A stretch of 64,000 nt of DNA from Hirschia baltica ATCC 49814 (GCF_000023785.1 NC_012982.1:3286001-3350000); one strand, 5' to 3'; shown: positions 1 through 9,889, numbered from the stretch's first letter. Translations and numbers: made by a program. The notes: generated by a model not told the origin, from the sequence alone.

Positions 1-2
1 AC

Positions 3-494
3 CACATCGGCTGTTCCTTCAACACCCAACCCATCAGATTCTTTAGATGCAACTGTAAGCTCGATATCGCCGTAAATTTCTGGTTTTGACAAGAACGCTT
101 CTGTGTATTTCTCGATACCATTTTTTGCATAATCAGAAGATGCTGGATCAAAAGAAGCCGCAATCAATTTTCCGCCACCTGATTTTAGGTATGGCCCTAA
201 AACAGATGTGTACCAGCCACCGCCGGGCCAAATTTCAACGACAGTGTCACTGTTTTCAACACCAAAGAACTCTAATGTCTCAGCAGGATGGCGCCAAACA
301 TCACGCTCTGGAGCAACGCGCCAGTCACCCTCCAAAGCAAGCTCAATTGCACTTTTTTCGGCTTCAACTTCAGTTGTTTCTACAGTTTCGGATGCTGATT
401 TTACATCCTCATTTGTAGGTGTTGATGTTTCTGGCTCACATGCAACGAGTGCAAATACTGCGGCTCCTGCCATCAAAATTTGAGTTGTTTTCAT
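3..494 (-). CDS. SAM-dependent methyltransferase-like lipoprotein (C-terminus beyond window)
   Basis: The window holds the first 164 codons; the gene runs off the left edge. The ATG at 494 follows a good GGAGG-type ribosome site. Residues 1-19 form a lipoprotein signal ending in the lipobox LVAC (Cys19), so the protein is probably membrane-anchored and periplasmic. A Thr/Glu-rich linker (about 20-48) follows, then a domain with the motif EIWPGGGW (87-94), which resembles motif I of class I methyltransferases in the exported 'predicted methyltransferase' family. The family assignment comes from this motif and general resemblance. Substrate is unknown. Confidence 0.75.
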   Translation of the reverse strand, partial: MKTTQILMAGAAVFALVACEPETSTPTNEDVKSASETVETTEVEAEKSAIELALEGDWRVAPERDVWRHPAETLEFFGVENSDTVVEIWPGGGWYTSVLGPYLKSGGGKLIAASFDPASSDYAKNGIEKYTEAFLSKPEIYGDIELTVASKESDGLGVEGTADV

Positions 495-584
495 GGGTAT
501 TTCCCTCCACCTAAAATCAATAATTTGGACATTATCTATTTTGTTGCCCTTGAACACCCTAATCTTCATTCCTAACTTTAATCC

Positions 585-710
585 AGAGACGCCGATGACG
601 GGTCTCTCAAGCAAAGCGATGAACATTTGTTGCGTGATGCTTGGAATTTGAAACTGTGAACCGGAACAATCGACACCCGGATCGCGCCTGTTGCTGAAGA
701 AGGACAGATT
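585..710 (+). promoter_or_regulatory. ROSE-like RNA thermometer in the hsp20 5' leader
   Basis: The last leader hairpin, 688-707, pairs CTGTT..CT with AG..GACAG around a GAAGA loop. TTGCT (691-695) pairs with the Shine-Dalgarno AGGA (701-704), leaving G693 bulged. TTGCT against AGGA with a bulged G is the signature of ROSE thermometers that control small heat-shock genes in alphaproteobacteria. Upstream are a 6-bp hairpin (585-590/602-607) and CCGG repeats (661-664/677-680) that could form the other stems. CTTGAA at 549-554 could be the -35 of a sigma-32-type promoter, but the -10 is weak. Confidence 0.72.
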
Positions 711-1217
711 ATGAGCACGATTGATTTAACACCACTATACCGCACAATGGTTGGATTTGACCGCATGGCAAACCTAATAAATACCGCACAGCGACTAGAT
801 GGTGCACAGGGCTATCCCCCTTATAACATTGAACAATTAGACGAAAATGCATTTGCAATTGAAATTGCTGTCGCTGGTTTTTCTGAAGATGATCTAGAAA
901 TAGAAATCAAAGAAGGCCAACTGACCGTTGTCGGCAAAAAGGCAGGGCCAGACAGTTCATCAGATGCAAATGAGCGTAACTTCCTCCATCGCGGAATCGC
1001 CGAACGCGGCTTTGTCCGTCGCTTTCAGGTTGCCGATCACGTTATCGTGACCCAAGCCGATTTGAAGCACGGTATGCTGCGTATAGACCTTATTCGTGAG
1101 CTTCCAGAAGCTATGAAGCCCCGCAAGATAGCAATTGGCAGCGGGACATCTAAGGCGCAACCAGAAGCGATTGACGGTCAAGCCACTGCTGAAACAACAA
1201 AAATCGGTGTCGCGTAA
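711..1217 (+). CDS. Hsp20/alpha-crystallin small heat shock protein (IbpA-like)
   Basis: 168 aa, close to the usual size for class A bacterial small heat shock proteins. It binds unfolding proteins without ATP and holds them for refolding by DnaK/ClpB. The alpha-crystallin domain starts with YPPYNIE (about 35-41), a hallmark of IbpA-type proteins, contains AVAGFSEDDLEIEI, and ends near GMLRIDL. A C-terminal I-x-I-type motif (KIAI) can mediate oligomer contacts. The ATG at 711 lies 6 bases after AGGA, which is masked by the ROSE-like hairpin, so translation is probably heat-induced. It is monocistronic with a strong terminator downstream. Confidence 0.93.
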   Translation: MSTIDLTPLYRTMVGFDRMANLINTAQRLDGAQGYPPYNIEQLDENAFAIEIAVAGFSEDDLEIEIKEGQLTVVGKKAGPDSSSDANERNFLHRGIAERGFVRRFQVADHVIVTQADLKHGMLRIDLIRELPEAMKPRKIAIGSGTSKAQPEAIDGQATAETTKIGVA

Positions 1218-1305
1218 TAGAGCGCTCTCACCAGAACAAGACTTAAAGATGGATTAGATATTTCGTCCGTCTTTTAAATCCCTGAATGATCCCCCGATTC
1301 AGGTA

Positions 1306-1364
1306 AGCGATACTGCCGATCTCTCTCCCCTCCCGAGATCAGAGCAGTATCGCTTTTTGTTTTT
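1306..1364 (+). terminator. Rho-independent terminator after hsp20
   Basis: A perfect 11-bp stem (1306-1316 with 1344-1354) encloses a second 6-bp stem (1318-1323 with 1335-1340) and is followed by a T-rich run (1354-1364). It lies between hsp20 and the convergent rhomboid gene. Confidence 0.9.
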
Positions 1365-1375
1365 AAATAAGGCTT

Positions 1376-2002
1376 TTAAACGCTGGATACCAAACTCAAT
1401 ACCTGAGAAATCAAACTATTGAGAATGCCCGGATGCAGACAAACCGTAACAAGAAGTCCAGCAATAGCACCACCGAGATGTGCTTCATGTCCGATTTTAG
1501 AGTCTTCATTCCCAGAAGCAAAAGCAGAATATGAGATGAATGCTACTCCAAATACGATGGCCGGAATGGGAATAATCATAAACAAATAAATCAATGAGAA
1601 TGGTTCAAACATGCAGAATGAGATCAATGCACCCGAAACTGCACCAGATGCTCCAACCGCAGAATAATCAAGCCGTCTATAATTTTCCAATACAGCCCAC
1701 GCTCCACCAGCAATGAGCGATACAAAATAAACCAGCAAATATCCTGTCGGCCCCAGCAGTTTTATTTCTAAATACGGGCCAAAAAAGAAGAGCGTCAGCA
1801 TATTAAGCAATAAATGCCCCGGCGACACATGCAGAAAGCCTGATGTTAAAACCCGATACCATTGGTGCTTCTGGACAATGTCACCAACCAATAAATAATT
1901 CGCACGAAAAAATTTCTCGTTTGAAAAACCGATCAATGAAAATGCCACATTCGCCGCAATTAGCGCCAACGTGATCGGTGCCCCCAATAAAACTTCGAAC
2001 AT
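1376..2002 (-). CDS. Rhomboid family intramembrane serine protease
   Basis: 208 aa with about six hydrophobic segments, the minimal rhomboid core. Rhomboids cleave transmembrane substrates inside the lipid bilayer. The catalytic serine is in GASGAVSG (Ser about 119) and the catalytic His in HEAHLGG (His about 175). The HVSPGHLLLNML segment (about 59-70) matches the conserved loop/TM2 region with the oxyanion His/Asn. The ATG at 2002 is preferred over the TTG just before it because a GGGTGGGG stretch precedes it. The substrate cannot be told from sequence. Confidence 0.9.
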   Translation of the reverse strand: MFEVLLGAPITLALIAANVAFSLIGFSNEKFFRANYLLVGDIVQKHQWYRVLTSGFLHVSPGHLLLNMLTLFFFGPYLEIKLLGPTGYLLVYFVSLIAGGAWAVLENYRRLDYSAVGASGAVSGALISFCMFEPFSLIYLFMIIPIPAIVFGVAFISYSAFASGNEDSKIGHEAHLGGAIAGLLVTVCLHPGILNSLISQVLSLVSSV

Positions 2003-2031
2003 CAATCACCCCACCCTATGCGCTTAAATAT

Positions 2032-3468
2032 CTAGTCTTTTGTGGCTTGATTTTCATTATCATCCGACGCAACGCCATCTTCTTGCGAAACAGCAGAACT
2101 CGATTTTTCTGCTAAACCCGCATCAATGGAAGGAGATGCCTCAACAGAGGTGTTTTCGTTCGCCTCAGTCTTTTCAGTCATATCAGAATCAGCCGGTTCA
2201 GCTTTTTCAACTTGATCAGCAGCTTCCTGTACTTTGGCCTCTTCAGACGAAACTATAGGTGTTTCTTGCTGATTGGAATTATCGGGACTAGTTTCCGCTT
2301 CAGTTACGGATTTAGCCGAAATATCAGCTTCATTCTCAACCGCAACAATCCCAGCTGCTACGACTGCTTCACTTTCTGTCGTATCATTCTCGCGTTTATT
2401 GCGTGCACCTCTTCGGCGTCCACGGCGATGATTGCGCCCTTTACCATCGTCATCACGTTTTGGTCGTTCTGGACGACGCAAAAACTCTCCAACACCCACA
2501 GCTTCAACAAATGACATCAATGCTTCTTCATCGTCACGCGTAGAAAACTTACGACGCACATCTTTGAAAGAGCGTGCAGCTGAACGCAATGGTGCATGTG
2601 TCACAGCTTCTTTGCCAAGAACAACAGTCACTTCTTCTTGACGCGATAAAGATGCTTCAAGGTTTGCCGCCGCCCAAGGCAGAAACGTAATGGCAAGTTC
2701 TTTAGAAAACAAAGGAGCTAGCGTTTCAGTCAAATCGGCCAATGGCTCAAATGGACCATTTGGCTTTGGGTCATCCATGAACTCACACCAAGCTTTTACG
2801 AAAGGACCTTCTTTTTCAATAATTTTCGCAGGTGTTGGATCTTTCAACAATTGTCCCAATTGAGCAGCGAGTCCAAAATCAGCAATGGACGGCCGACCGC
2901 CGAATATAAACAAGTGCTTCTCAAGGTGCACATTCAGAAGCTTCACGAAACGTTTGAAACTCTTCTCCACAACGCCGCCCATTTCCTTATTCAATCCCAT
3001 GCTTGGAAACATATCCATCATGCGTTCGATTGAATCCTGAAGCATCTCTTTGCGGTTTTCAGGTTTCTCTGAAACGAAATACTCATCAAAAGCACGTATC
3101 GCAGCTTCCTTTTGATCTTTCTTTCGTCCCCAGCGATACTGCATCACTGCTTTGGAAAGCCAAAGGTCAGCATAATCTTCAAGGACTGCCGCTAAAAAAG
3201 CGCATGATAAGTCTTCTGGGATCGCTTCAGGGTTAGGACTATCAGCTTCAAGAGCTTCAATTGTCGGTGTCGTGTCGTGTACAGCAAAACCATTCGCTGT
3301 CACAAGCACGGGCAATGTTGCAAACCTTGCAACTTCTTTGAGCGTTTCTTCATTCTCAGATGTACGCACAAGCCATTCATGCTCAAGGCCTTTATAGCGC
3401 ATGTAGCTTCTTAGCTTGATTGAGAAAGCGGAAGTTTCCGCGCCAAAGAGACGGTAGGACGCGCTCAT
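2032..3468 (-). CDS. Glutathione S-transferase-like protein with long disordered charged tail
   Basis: The ATG at 3468 follows AGGAG with suitable spacing; the open frame extends 34 codons further upstream without a ribosome site. The product is 478 aa. Residues about 1-80 look like a thioredoxin-fold GST N-domain (SYRLFGAETSAFSIKLR, then LPVL). Residues about 90-250 look like the helical GST C-domain, with the N-capping motif GRPSIADFG. Around residue 340 it changes to an Arg/Gly/Lys-rich block (RNHRRGRRRGARNKR) and then an acidic Glu/Ser/Ala-rich low-complexity tail to the end. Typical GSTs are about 200-230 aa, so the tail doubles the size. Enzyme activity is unproven; the tail suggests RNA or protein binding. 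Confidence 0.82.
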   Translation of the reverse strand: MSASYRLFGAETSAFSIKLRSYMRYKGLEHEWLVRTSENEETLKEVARFATLPVLVTANGFAVHDTTPTIEALEADSPNPEAIPEDLSCAFLAAVLEDYADLWLSKAVMQYRWGRKKDQKEAAIRAFDEYFVSEKPENRKEMLQDSIERMMDMFPSMGLNKEMGGVVEKSFKRFVKLLNVHLEKHLFIFGGRPSIADFGLAAQLGQLLKDPTPAKIIEKEGPFVKAWCEFMDDPKPNGPFEPLADLTETLAPLFSKELAITFLPWAAANLEASLSRQEEVTVVLGKEAVTHAPLRSAARSFKDVRRKFSTRDDEEALMSFVEAVGVGEFLRRPERPKRDDDGKGRNHRRGRRRGARNKRENDTTESEAVVAAGIVAVENEADISAKSVTEAETSPDNSNQQETPIVSSEEAKVQEAADQVEKAEPADSDMTEKTEANENTSVEASPSIDAGLAEKSSSAVSQEDGVASDDNENQATKD

Positions 3469-3684
3469 ATCTATATAACTCCTGAAAATCGAGCCGGACG
3501 CTACGCCGTAGCGCCTTTCAAAGCAACCCGCCTTAATTAGGCTGAATTGAAAATATGGCAACAAAACCACACTTTCATTCTATATTTTTAGCGCAACTCC
3601 CGCTGGACATATATATTCAATTTGCGCTTTACCACTTATGCGCCTTTAAAGCTGCCCTATTACTTTTGCGGATAGAACACTGTG

Positions 3685-4794
3685 ATGCCTGACGCCCCAG
3701 CCAACTTTCTGGTCTTTGCAGACAAGCTGTTTTCTCCTTCAGAAAGTTTCATTCATCGTGCCTATACAAGCTTTTCAAACCTCAAACCGGTCTATATCGG
3801 CCATGAATTACGTGGCCCAGCACCCGAAAATACTGATTTCATTACACTTGGAGACTATCACGGCCTAGCAGGTGAAACCGGCTTCAAGCAATTTGGGATT
3901 ATTTCTAAAAAACTATTAGCGCGCCTTAAGAAAGAAAAACCAGTTCTAATTCATGCCCATTTTGGCAAATCTGGTGCCTATGCACTTCCTCTAGCCAAGG
4001 CTTTGGATATTCCGCTAGTTGTCACCTACCATGGTGGAGATGCAACTAAGCATTCAAATACTAAGAATAGTTTGTTTCGTGTCTATAATCGTCGTCGACA
4101 ACAATTATGGAATGACGCCGCACTTATACTGCCTTGCTCCGAATTTATTGGCCGAGAATTAAAAGCAAAAGGCTGCCCGGCAAGTAAAATGAATGTTCAC
4201 CGTAATACAGCTGATCCAGATCGTTTTTATGCAGGCGACAAGAAGAAAATTATTCTATTTGCCGGCCGCTGGATTGAAAAAAAAGGCATAGACACCCTCA
4301 TAAAAGCGCTCGCCTTGGTTTCTGATCAGTTGGAGGGTTGGACAGTTCGGTTGCTTGGAGAAGGTGCGCTCAAAGCACACCTCGCCGAGACACTCAAAGC
4401 AGCTAATATCGATGCAGAACTTCCCGGCTGGATTCCCGCAGATGACATGCCAAAACATTTTGCCGAAACGTCTATTGTTTGTATTCCATCTAAACGGGCC
4501 GCCTCAGGAGACGCCGAGGGACTGCCAATGGTTTGCATAGAAGCTCAGCTAGCCGCTTGCGCAGTGATAGCGACGCGTCATGCTGGAATACCAGAATGCA
4601 TTATCGACAATGAAACCGGTTTCTTGGTTGATGAAAATGATCATGTAGAATTTGCAAGGAAACTGACTCTCCTACTGGCATCACCAGAAAACGCGTTAGC
4701 GATGGGACGGAAAGGGAAAGTACACGCCGAGCAGAATTTCAACCTTCAAACACAATCAAAAAAACTGGAAGAAAAACTGCTTTCCTTAATCTAA
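3685..4794 (+). CDS. Glycosyltransferase family 4-like protein
   Basis: About 370 aa, a two-Rossmann-domain retaining glycosyltransferase (GT-B, GT4-like). Visible motifs are HAHFGKSGAYALPLA and VVTYHGGDATKHS in the N-domain, LFAGRWIEKKGIDTLI at the start of the donor-binding domain, and the E-x7-E motif in EGLPMVCIE (about 278-286), which binds the sugar nucleotide. It probably adds a sugar to a cell-surface polysaccharide or lipid carrier in the cytosol. ATG 3685 and the GTG codon immediately before it are both possible starts. It is divergent from the GST gene and convergent with the chemoreceptor. Donor and acceptor are unknown. Confidence 0.9.
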   Translation: MPDAPANFLVFADKLFSPSESFIHRAYTSFSNLKPVYIGHELRGPAPENTDFITLGDYHGLAGETGFKQFGIISKKLLARLKKEKPVLIHAHFGKSGAYALPLAKALDIPLVVTYHGGDATKHSNTKNSLFRVYNRRRQQLWNDAALILPCSEFIGRELKAKGCPASKMNVHRNTADPDRFYAGDKKKIILFAGRWIEKKGIDTLIKALALVSDQLEGWTVRLLGEGALKAHLAETLKAANIDAELPGWIPADDMPKHFAETSIVCIPSKRAASGDAEGLPMVCIEAQLAACAVIATRHAGIPECIIDNETGFLVDENDHVEFARKLTLLLASPENALAMGRKGKVHAEQNFNLQTQSKKLEEKLLSLI

Positions 4795-4808
4795 GTCTAT
4801 CGAGCGAA

Positions 4809-6494
4809 TTAGGCCGCCGCGACGCCGCTTAAAAATTGCTCAACTTGCACTTTCATTTCTTCAGCGCGCATTGCTAAATCATCGGCTGCATGTCCAACTT
4901 CAAGTGCTGACGAAGTTGTATCTTTGGCTGTTTTTGTCACATTCTGAGTGTTTTCTGAAACCTCTAATGTACCTGTAGCTGCAAATTGCGCATTTCGACT
5001 AATTTCATTCGTAGCAGCGCCCTGCTCTTCAACAGCGGCTGCGATAGCGGACATAATGTTTGAAACCTCTTCCATTGATTGAGTGATATTTTCAATGGAG
5101 ACGACAGTTTCTTTCGTTGAACCTTGAACCATAGAAATCTGGTTTGAAATTTCATCCGTAGCCCGCGCTGTTTGATCAGCCAATTGTTTAACTTCAGATG
5201 CAACGACGGCAAAACCCTTTCCAGAATCCCCAGCTCTTGCAGCTTCGATCGTCGCATTTAGGGCCAATAGGTTCGTTTGTTCAGCAATATCAGCAATCAA
5301 ACTAACAACATCACTGATCTTAGACACAGCATTTGCGAGCTCCTTCACCTTTTCATTTGCTTTAGAAGTCATGTTTGCTGTTTCGGAGATCGTTCCATTA
5401 TTATTGTGTACATTCTGCATAATTTCAGACACAGACGCAGACAATTCTTCAGCTGCAGCAGCAACAGTTTGGACATTAGAAGATGTTTCGTGCGAGACGG
5501 CAGAAGCCCGCGCAGATTGCGCATCAGTTTCCTGAGCATACCCTTGAAGTCCATCAGAAGAAGATTTCAACGAATGGATATTGGCTTCCATTTGTGAAAG
5601 AACGTCTGCAGATTTACCCTTAAAGACTTCAATTAATTTTTCTATTTTGTTTTGACGCAATAAATTAGAAGATTCAGCTTCTTTATTTGCTTTTTCCAAT
5701 ACCGCACGCTCCGCAAGCCCATCTCTAAAAGCTGTAACCGCGACAGCCATCGGACCTATCTCGTCCTTGCGTTCTGTACCCTCAACAGCAATGGACGTAT
5801 TTCCAAGCGTTAATTCTTTCATAGTATCCGCTAGCCTTAGCATGGGGCGAACAACAGAGTTTGCGGTTCGCATAGCGACCAGACCAGTAATGCCACCAAA
5901 AGCAAGAAGAATAATAAAGCCTTCAATCAATGTGTTCATTAGAACCGACTTCAAATCATCAATGTAAACACCTGTACCGATGACAAATCCCCACGGCTCA
6001 AACACGTCTAGGTAAGACGCCTTTTGTACGGGCTCTTCGTCGCCCGGGCGCGGCCACATATACTCAACAATTCCACCACCGTTCATGGCGACTTCAACCA
6101 TTTCACGGAACAAGAATTTACCTGTCGGATCCTGAGAGTTTTTAACCGAAGTATTGTTTAATTTGGGTTTGATTGGATGCATCAACATATTTACATCTTC
6201 ATCAAGGATGAAAACATATTCACTGCCACCATATCTAAGTGCCGCAATACTTCTAAGTGCATTTTCCTTGGCGACGGCTTCAGTGATTGAGCCGTCCTGG
6301 AACAAATCATATTCAGACTGGATAATAGTATTGGAAGCCTGAACAATGCTCTCCAGTTGATTATGTATTCCCTGCTCACTCTTGTGATAGCTGCGCCAGC
6401 TTAGTGAAAAAACGCAAACCGCCATACCGCAAAGAGAAAGTGCAACAACACTCAGTATTTTGCTTTTTATAGATATCAACAATGGAAGTACCAA
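4809..6494 (-). CDS. Methyl-accepting chemotaxis protein with Cache sensor
   Basis: 561 aa. TM1 is at about 12-32, a periplasmic single-Cache-like domain at 38-182 ([22 protein letters not shown]), TM2 at 188-208, HAMP at 209-262 and the cytoplasmic signalling coiled coil at about 300-555. The latter has the conserved hairpin tip around [20 protein letters not shown]. It should sense a small ligand in the periplasm and control CheA. The first start codon after an in-frame stop is TTG 6494; no clear Shine-Dalgarno is visible, so a slightly later start is possible. No che genes are adjacent, so it is an orphan receptor. It ends 14 bp from the convergent glycosyltransferase. Confidence 0.95.
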   Translation of the reverse strand: MVLPLLISIKSKILSVVALSLCGMAVCVFSLSWRSYHKSEQGIHNQLESIVQASNTIIQSEYDLFQDGSITEAVAKENALRSIAALRYGGSEYVFILDEDVNMLMHPIKPKLNNTSVKNSQDPTGKFLFREMVEVAMNGGGIVEYMWPRPGDEEPVQKASYLDVFEPWGFVIGTGVYIDDLKSVLMNTLIEGFIILLAFGGITGLVAMRTANSVVRPMLRLADTMKELTLGNTSIAVEGTERKDEIGPMAVAVTAFRDGLAERAVLEKANKEAESSNLLRQNKIEKLIEVFKGKSADVLSQMEANIHSLKSSSDGLQGYAQETDAQSARASAVSHETSSNVQTVAAAAEELSASVSEIMQNVHNNNGTISETANMTSKANEKVKELANAVSKISDVVSLIADIAEQTNLLALNATIEAARAGDSGKGFAVVASEVKQLADQTARATDEISNQISMVQGSTKETVVSIENITQSMEEVSNIMSAIAAAVEEQGAATNEISRNAQFAATGTLEVSENTQNVTKTAKDTTSSALEVGHAADDLAMRAEEMKVQVEQFLSGVAAA

Positions 6495-6778
6495 CTCAGT
6501 TTATGTAAAGGACTACAATGCACCATGGTTAATTTAACTATATTTGAATTACTAATACGTTAAAAGTAAAACGCCTTGCAAAAGATGAAGTATATTACAT
6601 TTGATCGTCTAAAAGCAGTGTACTCGCTTCAAATTCAAACATGAATTGCTGCCCGTCTTACACAGGATAAACAGTCAGGGGTCGCCAAACGTGTTTCTTT
6701 GCTGTATGTCGCGCCCAAACGATGTTGCGGAAAGGCTCTGCAGCGTCAAAGTATTTATATCTCCCCGGAAGATGCCAC

Positions 6779-8605
6779 ATGACCGCCGAACAAACCACTT
6801 CGATGCGCAACATCGCTATTATCGCTCACGTTGACCACGGTAAAACAACACTTGTTGACTGTCTTTTGAAACAGTCCGGTGTTTTCCGTGAAAACCAAGC
6901 CACATCTGAACGGATGATGGACTCAAACGACCAAGAACGTGAACGTGGGATCACAATTCTAGCAAAAAACACATCTGTTGTTTGGAAAAACACTCGCATC
7001 AACATTGTTGACACACCAGGACACGCAGACTTTGGTGGTGAAGTGGAACGTATCCTTCACATGGTAGATGGATGTATTGTTCTTGTTGATGCTGCTGAAG
7101 GCCCAATGCCTCAGACTAAATTCGTTGTATCTAAAGCGCTTAAACTTGGTCTAAAACCAATCGTTGCTGTCAACAAAATCGACAAACCAGAGCGCCGCCC
7201 TGATGAAGTGATTGACGAAGTTTTCGATCTATTCGCAAACCTCGATGCAACAGACGAACAACTTGACTTTAAAGTGCTATACGGATCTGCCAAAGCCGGC
7301 TGGATGGGCACAGACTACAACAACCCAACAGAAGATATGGCTGCTCTGTTTGACATGGTCATCGAGCATGTTCCTGAGCCAGTTACAGAAGAAGGCCCAT
7401 TCCGCCTTCTAGCCACAACAATCTCTTCTGATAATTTCCTTGGTCGTGTTCTAACTGGACGTGTTGCTTCAGGTTCGGTTAAACCAAACCAAACGCTCAA
7501 AGCATTGTCTCGCGATGGTACTTTGATCGAACAATTCCGCGTTTCCAAAGTTCTCGCTTTCCGCGGACTAGAGCGTTCCCCTGTTGATGAAGGTGTTGCC
7601 GGAGATATCGTATCTCTAACAGGAATGACGAAAGCCACTGTTGCAGACACTTTGTGTGACCCTGCAGTGACCGAAGCCATGCAAGCTCAACCGATTGACC
7701 CGCCAACAATCACAATGACATTCCGTGTGAATGACTCACCATTTGCCGGAACCGAGGGTACAAAAGTAACCTCCCGTATGATTTGGGATCGCTTGGAAAA
7801 AGAAGCTGAAGGTAACGTTGCTCTGCAAGTAGCGCGCGCTGCTGAAGGTGATGCTTTCGAAGTATCAGGACGTGGTGAGCTTCTACTTTCTGTATTGATT
7901 GAAACAATGCGCCGCGAAGGCTTCGAGCTTGGTGTTTCTCGTCCGAAAGTTGTTTTCAAAGAAGACGAAAACGGCAACAAGCTTGAGCCTATCGAAGAAG
8001 TTGTGATCGATGTGGACGAAGAGCACTCAGGTATCGTTGTTCAAAAAATGAATGAGCGCAAAGCTGAGATGATCGACATGCGCCCATCAGGTGTTGGCCG
8101 TACACGTTTGGTATTCTACGCACCATCACGTGGTTTGATTGGTTACCAAGGCGAATTGCTAGGTGACACACGCGGTACAGCAACTATGAACCGTATTTTC
8201 CATGATTACGCTCCTCACAAAGGTGCTATCACTGGTCGTCACACAGGTGTGTTGATCTCTAACGGTACTGGTGAAGCTGTTGCATTCGCACTTTGGAACC
8301 TAGAAGACCGTGGTCCGATGATGATCGGTGCTGGTGTGAAAGTTTACGAAGGTATGATCATCGGTGAGCACACACGCGATAACGACCTTGAAGTGAACTG
8401 TCTTAAAGGTAAGAAACTCACAAACATGCGTTCATCTGGTACAGATGAAGCTGTTCGTTTGACCACACCTCTTCAAATGACTTTAGAAAAATCACTTGCT
8501 TACATCCAAGATGACGAATTGGTTGAAGTCACACCAGAAAGCATCCGTCTTCGTAAAGTCTGGCTAGACCCGAACGACCGTAAACGGAACCGCGGCAAAG
8601 CATAA
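6779..8605 (+). CDS. typA: Translational GTPase TypA/BipA
   Basis: 608 aa, the normal length for TypA/BipA. This ribosome-binding GTPase of the EF-G/LepA class supports 50S assembly and stress growth. The G1 motif AHVDHGKT is at 16-23, followed by the G3 motif DTPGHADF and G4 NKID; the beta-barrel, EF-G-like domains and the TypA-specific C-terminus follow. ATG 6779, after GGAAG, gives the usual short N-terminus; the frame is open upstream to 6722 but lacks a better site. It has its own strong terminator, so it is probably monocistronic. Confidence 0.98.
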   Translation: MTAEQTTSMRNIAIIAHVDHGKTTLVDCLLKQSGVFRENQATSERMMDSNDQERERGITILAKNTSVVWKNTRINIVDTPGHADFGGEVERILHMVDGCIVLVDAAEGPMPQTKFVVSKALKLGLKPIVAVNKIDKPERRPDEVIDEVFDLFANLDATDEQLDFKVLYGSAKAGWMGTDYNNPTEDMAALFDMVIEHVPEPVTEEGPFRLLATTISSDNFLGRVLTGRVASGSVKPNQTLKALSRDGTLIEQFRVSKVLAFRGLERSPVDEGVAGDIVSLTGMTKATVADTLCDPAVTEAMQAQPIDPPTITMTFRVNDSPFAGTEGTKVTSRMIWDRLEKEAEGNVALQVARAAEGDAFEVSGRGELLLSVLIETMRREGFELGVSRPKVVFKEDENGNKLEPIEEVVIDVDEEHSGIVVQKMNERKAEMIDMRPSGVGRTRLVFYAPSRGLIGYQGELLGDTRGTATMNRIFHDYAPHKGAITGRHTGVLISNGTGEAVAFALWNLEDRGPMMIGAGVKVYEGMIIGEHTRDNDLEVNCLKGKKLTNMRSSGTDEAVRLTTPLQMTLEKSLAYIQDDELVEVTPESIRLRKVWLDPNDRKRNRGKA

Positions 8606-8630
8606 GCTTTACAATAGCGACGAAGTTTTA

Positions 8631-8663
8631 AGCCCCACCCGTTCATTCTGGTGGGGCTTTTTC
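8631..8663 (+). terminator. Rho-independent terminator after typA
   Basis: A perfect 9-bp GC-rich stem (AGCCCCACC 8631-8639 with GGTGGGGCT 8650-8658) is followed by TTTTT. Confidence 0.95.
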
Positions 8664-8723
8664 GTGACAGCACATGCCTATTCTCGCCCCATATCAGCCA
8701 AGTTTTAGTTATCTGATATACAC

Positions 8724-9341
8724 ATGAGATATCCAGCCCCCCTCTTCGCTACAATTTTACCGCTGGCTTTTGCGTCTTCAAGTTTTGCGCAAGTAAGCGA
8801 TATCGAATTTGGCAAACGCCTTTCGAGCTCCGCTATAGAACGCACACACCATTCAGTGACTTATGATCCCGCTTATGCACGGCTTGATTATCCCAATGGA
8901 GACGTAGCACCAGATAAAGGTGTCTGCGCAGATGTCGTTATACGTGCCCTCAGAACGCTCGACATAGATCTGCAAAAGCTTATCCATGAAGACATGAAAG
9001 CCAATTTTGATGCCTACCCTCAACGATGGGGGCTAAAGCGCACAGATCGCAATATTGACCATCGCCGCGTGCCGAACATAGAAGCCTATCTATCACGCCA
9101 TGGAATGCGCCTGTCGCCTTCTGAAAACCCATCTGATTATCAAGCAGGCGATATCGTCGCGTGGAACTTAAGTGGCCATGGCCGTGGATGGATGCCACAC
9201 ATAGGCATCGTCACAGACCAAAAGGCACGCGATGGCACACCTCTTATTGTTCACAATATAGGTGCAGGCCCGCAATTGGAAAGCGTGCTATTTAACTGGC
9301 CAATTACAGGACGATATCGGCCTAAACGATCACAATTTTAG
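8724..9341 (+). CDS. DUF1287 family secreted protein
   Basis: 205 aa with a signal peptide ending near FAQ (about 23). The body matches the DUF1287 (YijF-like) family: YDPAYARLDYPNGDV, GVCADVVIRALR (Cys68) and MPHIGIVTD (His about 157). The Cys and His positions resemble NlpC/P60-type cysteine hydrolases, so a cell-wall peptidase or amidase role is possible but not established. It ends just before the sodN leader, and no terminator separates the two, so co-transcription is possible. Confidence 0.85.
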   Translation: MRYPAPLFATILPLAFASSSFAQVSDIEFGKRLSSSAIERTHHSVTYDPAYARLDYPNGDVAPDKGVCADVVIRALRTLDIDLQKLIHEDMKANFDAYPQRWGLKRTDRNIDHRRVPNIEAYLSRHGMRLSPSENPSDYQAGDIVAWNLSGHGRGWMPHIGIVTDQKARDGTPLIVHNIGAGPQLESVLFNWPITGRYRPKRSQF

Positions 9342-9421
9342 TGATCATATTTAAACATGTTGAGAATGTCTCTCAAATATGTGACAAGACTTTTCATATC
9401 CACATCACGACGAGGCACCCC

Positions 9422-9889
9422 ATGAAACAACCGACTCGCACTCTATTCACAGCTTTAGCTCTTGGAATTTCAACTTTTTCCATGGCCGCCCCTGCAATGG
9501 CACATTGTGAAATTCCTTGTGGAATTTATGATGACGAAGCCAAATTTGATGAACTCGCCCTTCACGTTAAGACGATCAAACGTTCCATTGAGGGTATTTC
9601 TGAATCAAAAACCACACATGACACAGTCCGCTGGGTGATAAATAAAGAAAACCACGCACAAAAAATTCAAAATGAAATTGCAACTTATTTTTTAGCGCAA
9701 CGCATTAAAGCGCCGGCTGATGCAGCTAAAAACGAGGAATATGTTCAATCTTTAGAGCTAGCACATTCAATCATCGTTGCCGCCATGAAAACAAAACAAA
9801 GTTCAGACATGGAAAAAGCAGATATCCTGGGCACCAAAATAGAAGCTTATAAGACGCTTTATTTTAAAATCCACGGACATGAACACTAA
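9422..9889 (+). CDS. sodN: Nickel superoxide dismutase with Sec signal peptide
   Basis: 155 aa from ATG 9422, which follows GAGG; an open frame continues upstream to 9341 but lacks a ribosome site. Residues 1-27 are a classic Sec signal ending PAMA. Cleavage there gives an N-terminus of HCEIPCGIYDD, the nickel hook of Ni-SOD, with ligands His1, Cys2 and Cys6 all present. The rest is a helical-bundle-like domain of about 128 residues, close to the Ni-SOD subunit. It dismutates superoxide, here probably in the periplasm. In Streptomyces the leader is removed by the dedicated protease SodX; no SodX-like gene is seen nearby. Confidence 0.95.
   Translation: MKQPTRTLFTALALGISTFSMAAPAMAHCEIPCGIYDDEAKFDELALHVKTIKRSIEGISESKTTHDTVRWVINKENHAQKIQNEIATYFLAQRIKAPADAAKNEEYVQSLELAHSIIVAAMKTKQSSDMEKADILGTKIEAYKTLYFKIHGHEH

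Noticed and set aside
6525-6532. ATGGTTAA, which reads TTAACCAT on the minus strand, as a CtrA half-site before the chemoreceptor gene; another at 10012-10019 before a LysE gene
   Set aside because: No full TTAA-N7-TTAA site, and an 8-base match is expected about twice by chance in this window.
7315-7680. 121-codon frame antisense to typA
   Set aside because: Shadow of a highly conserved gene; no independent support.
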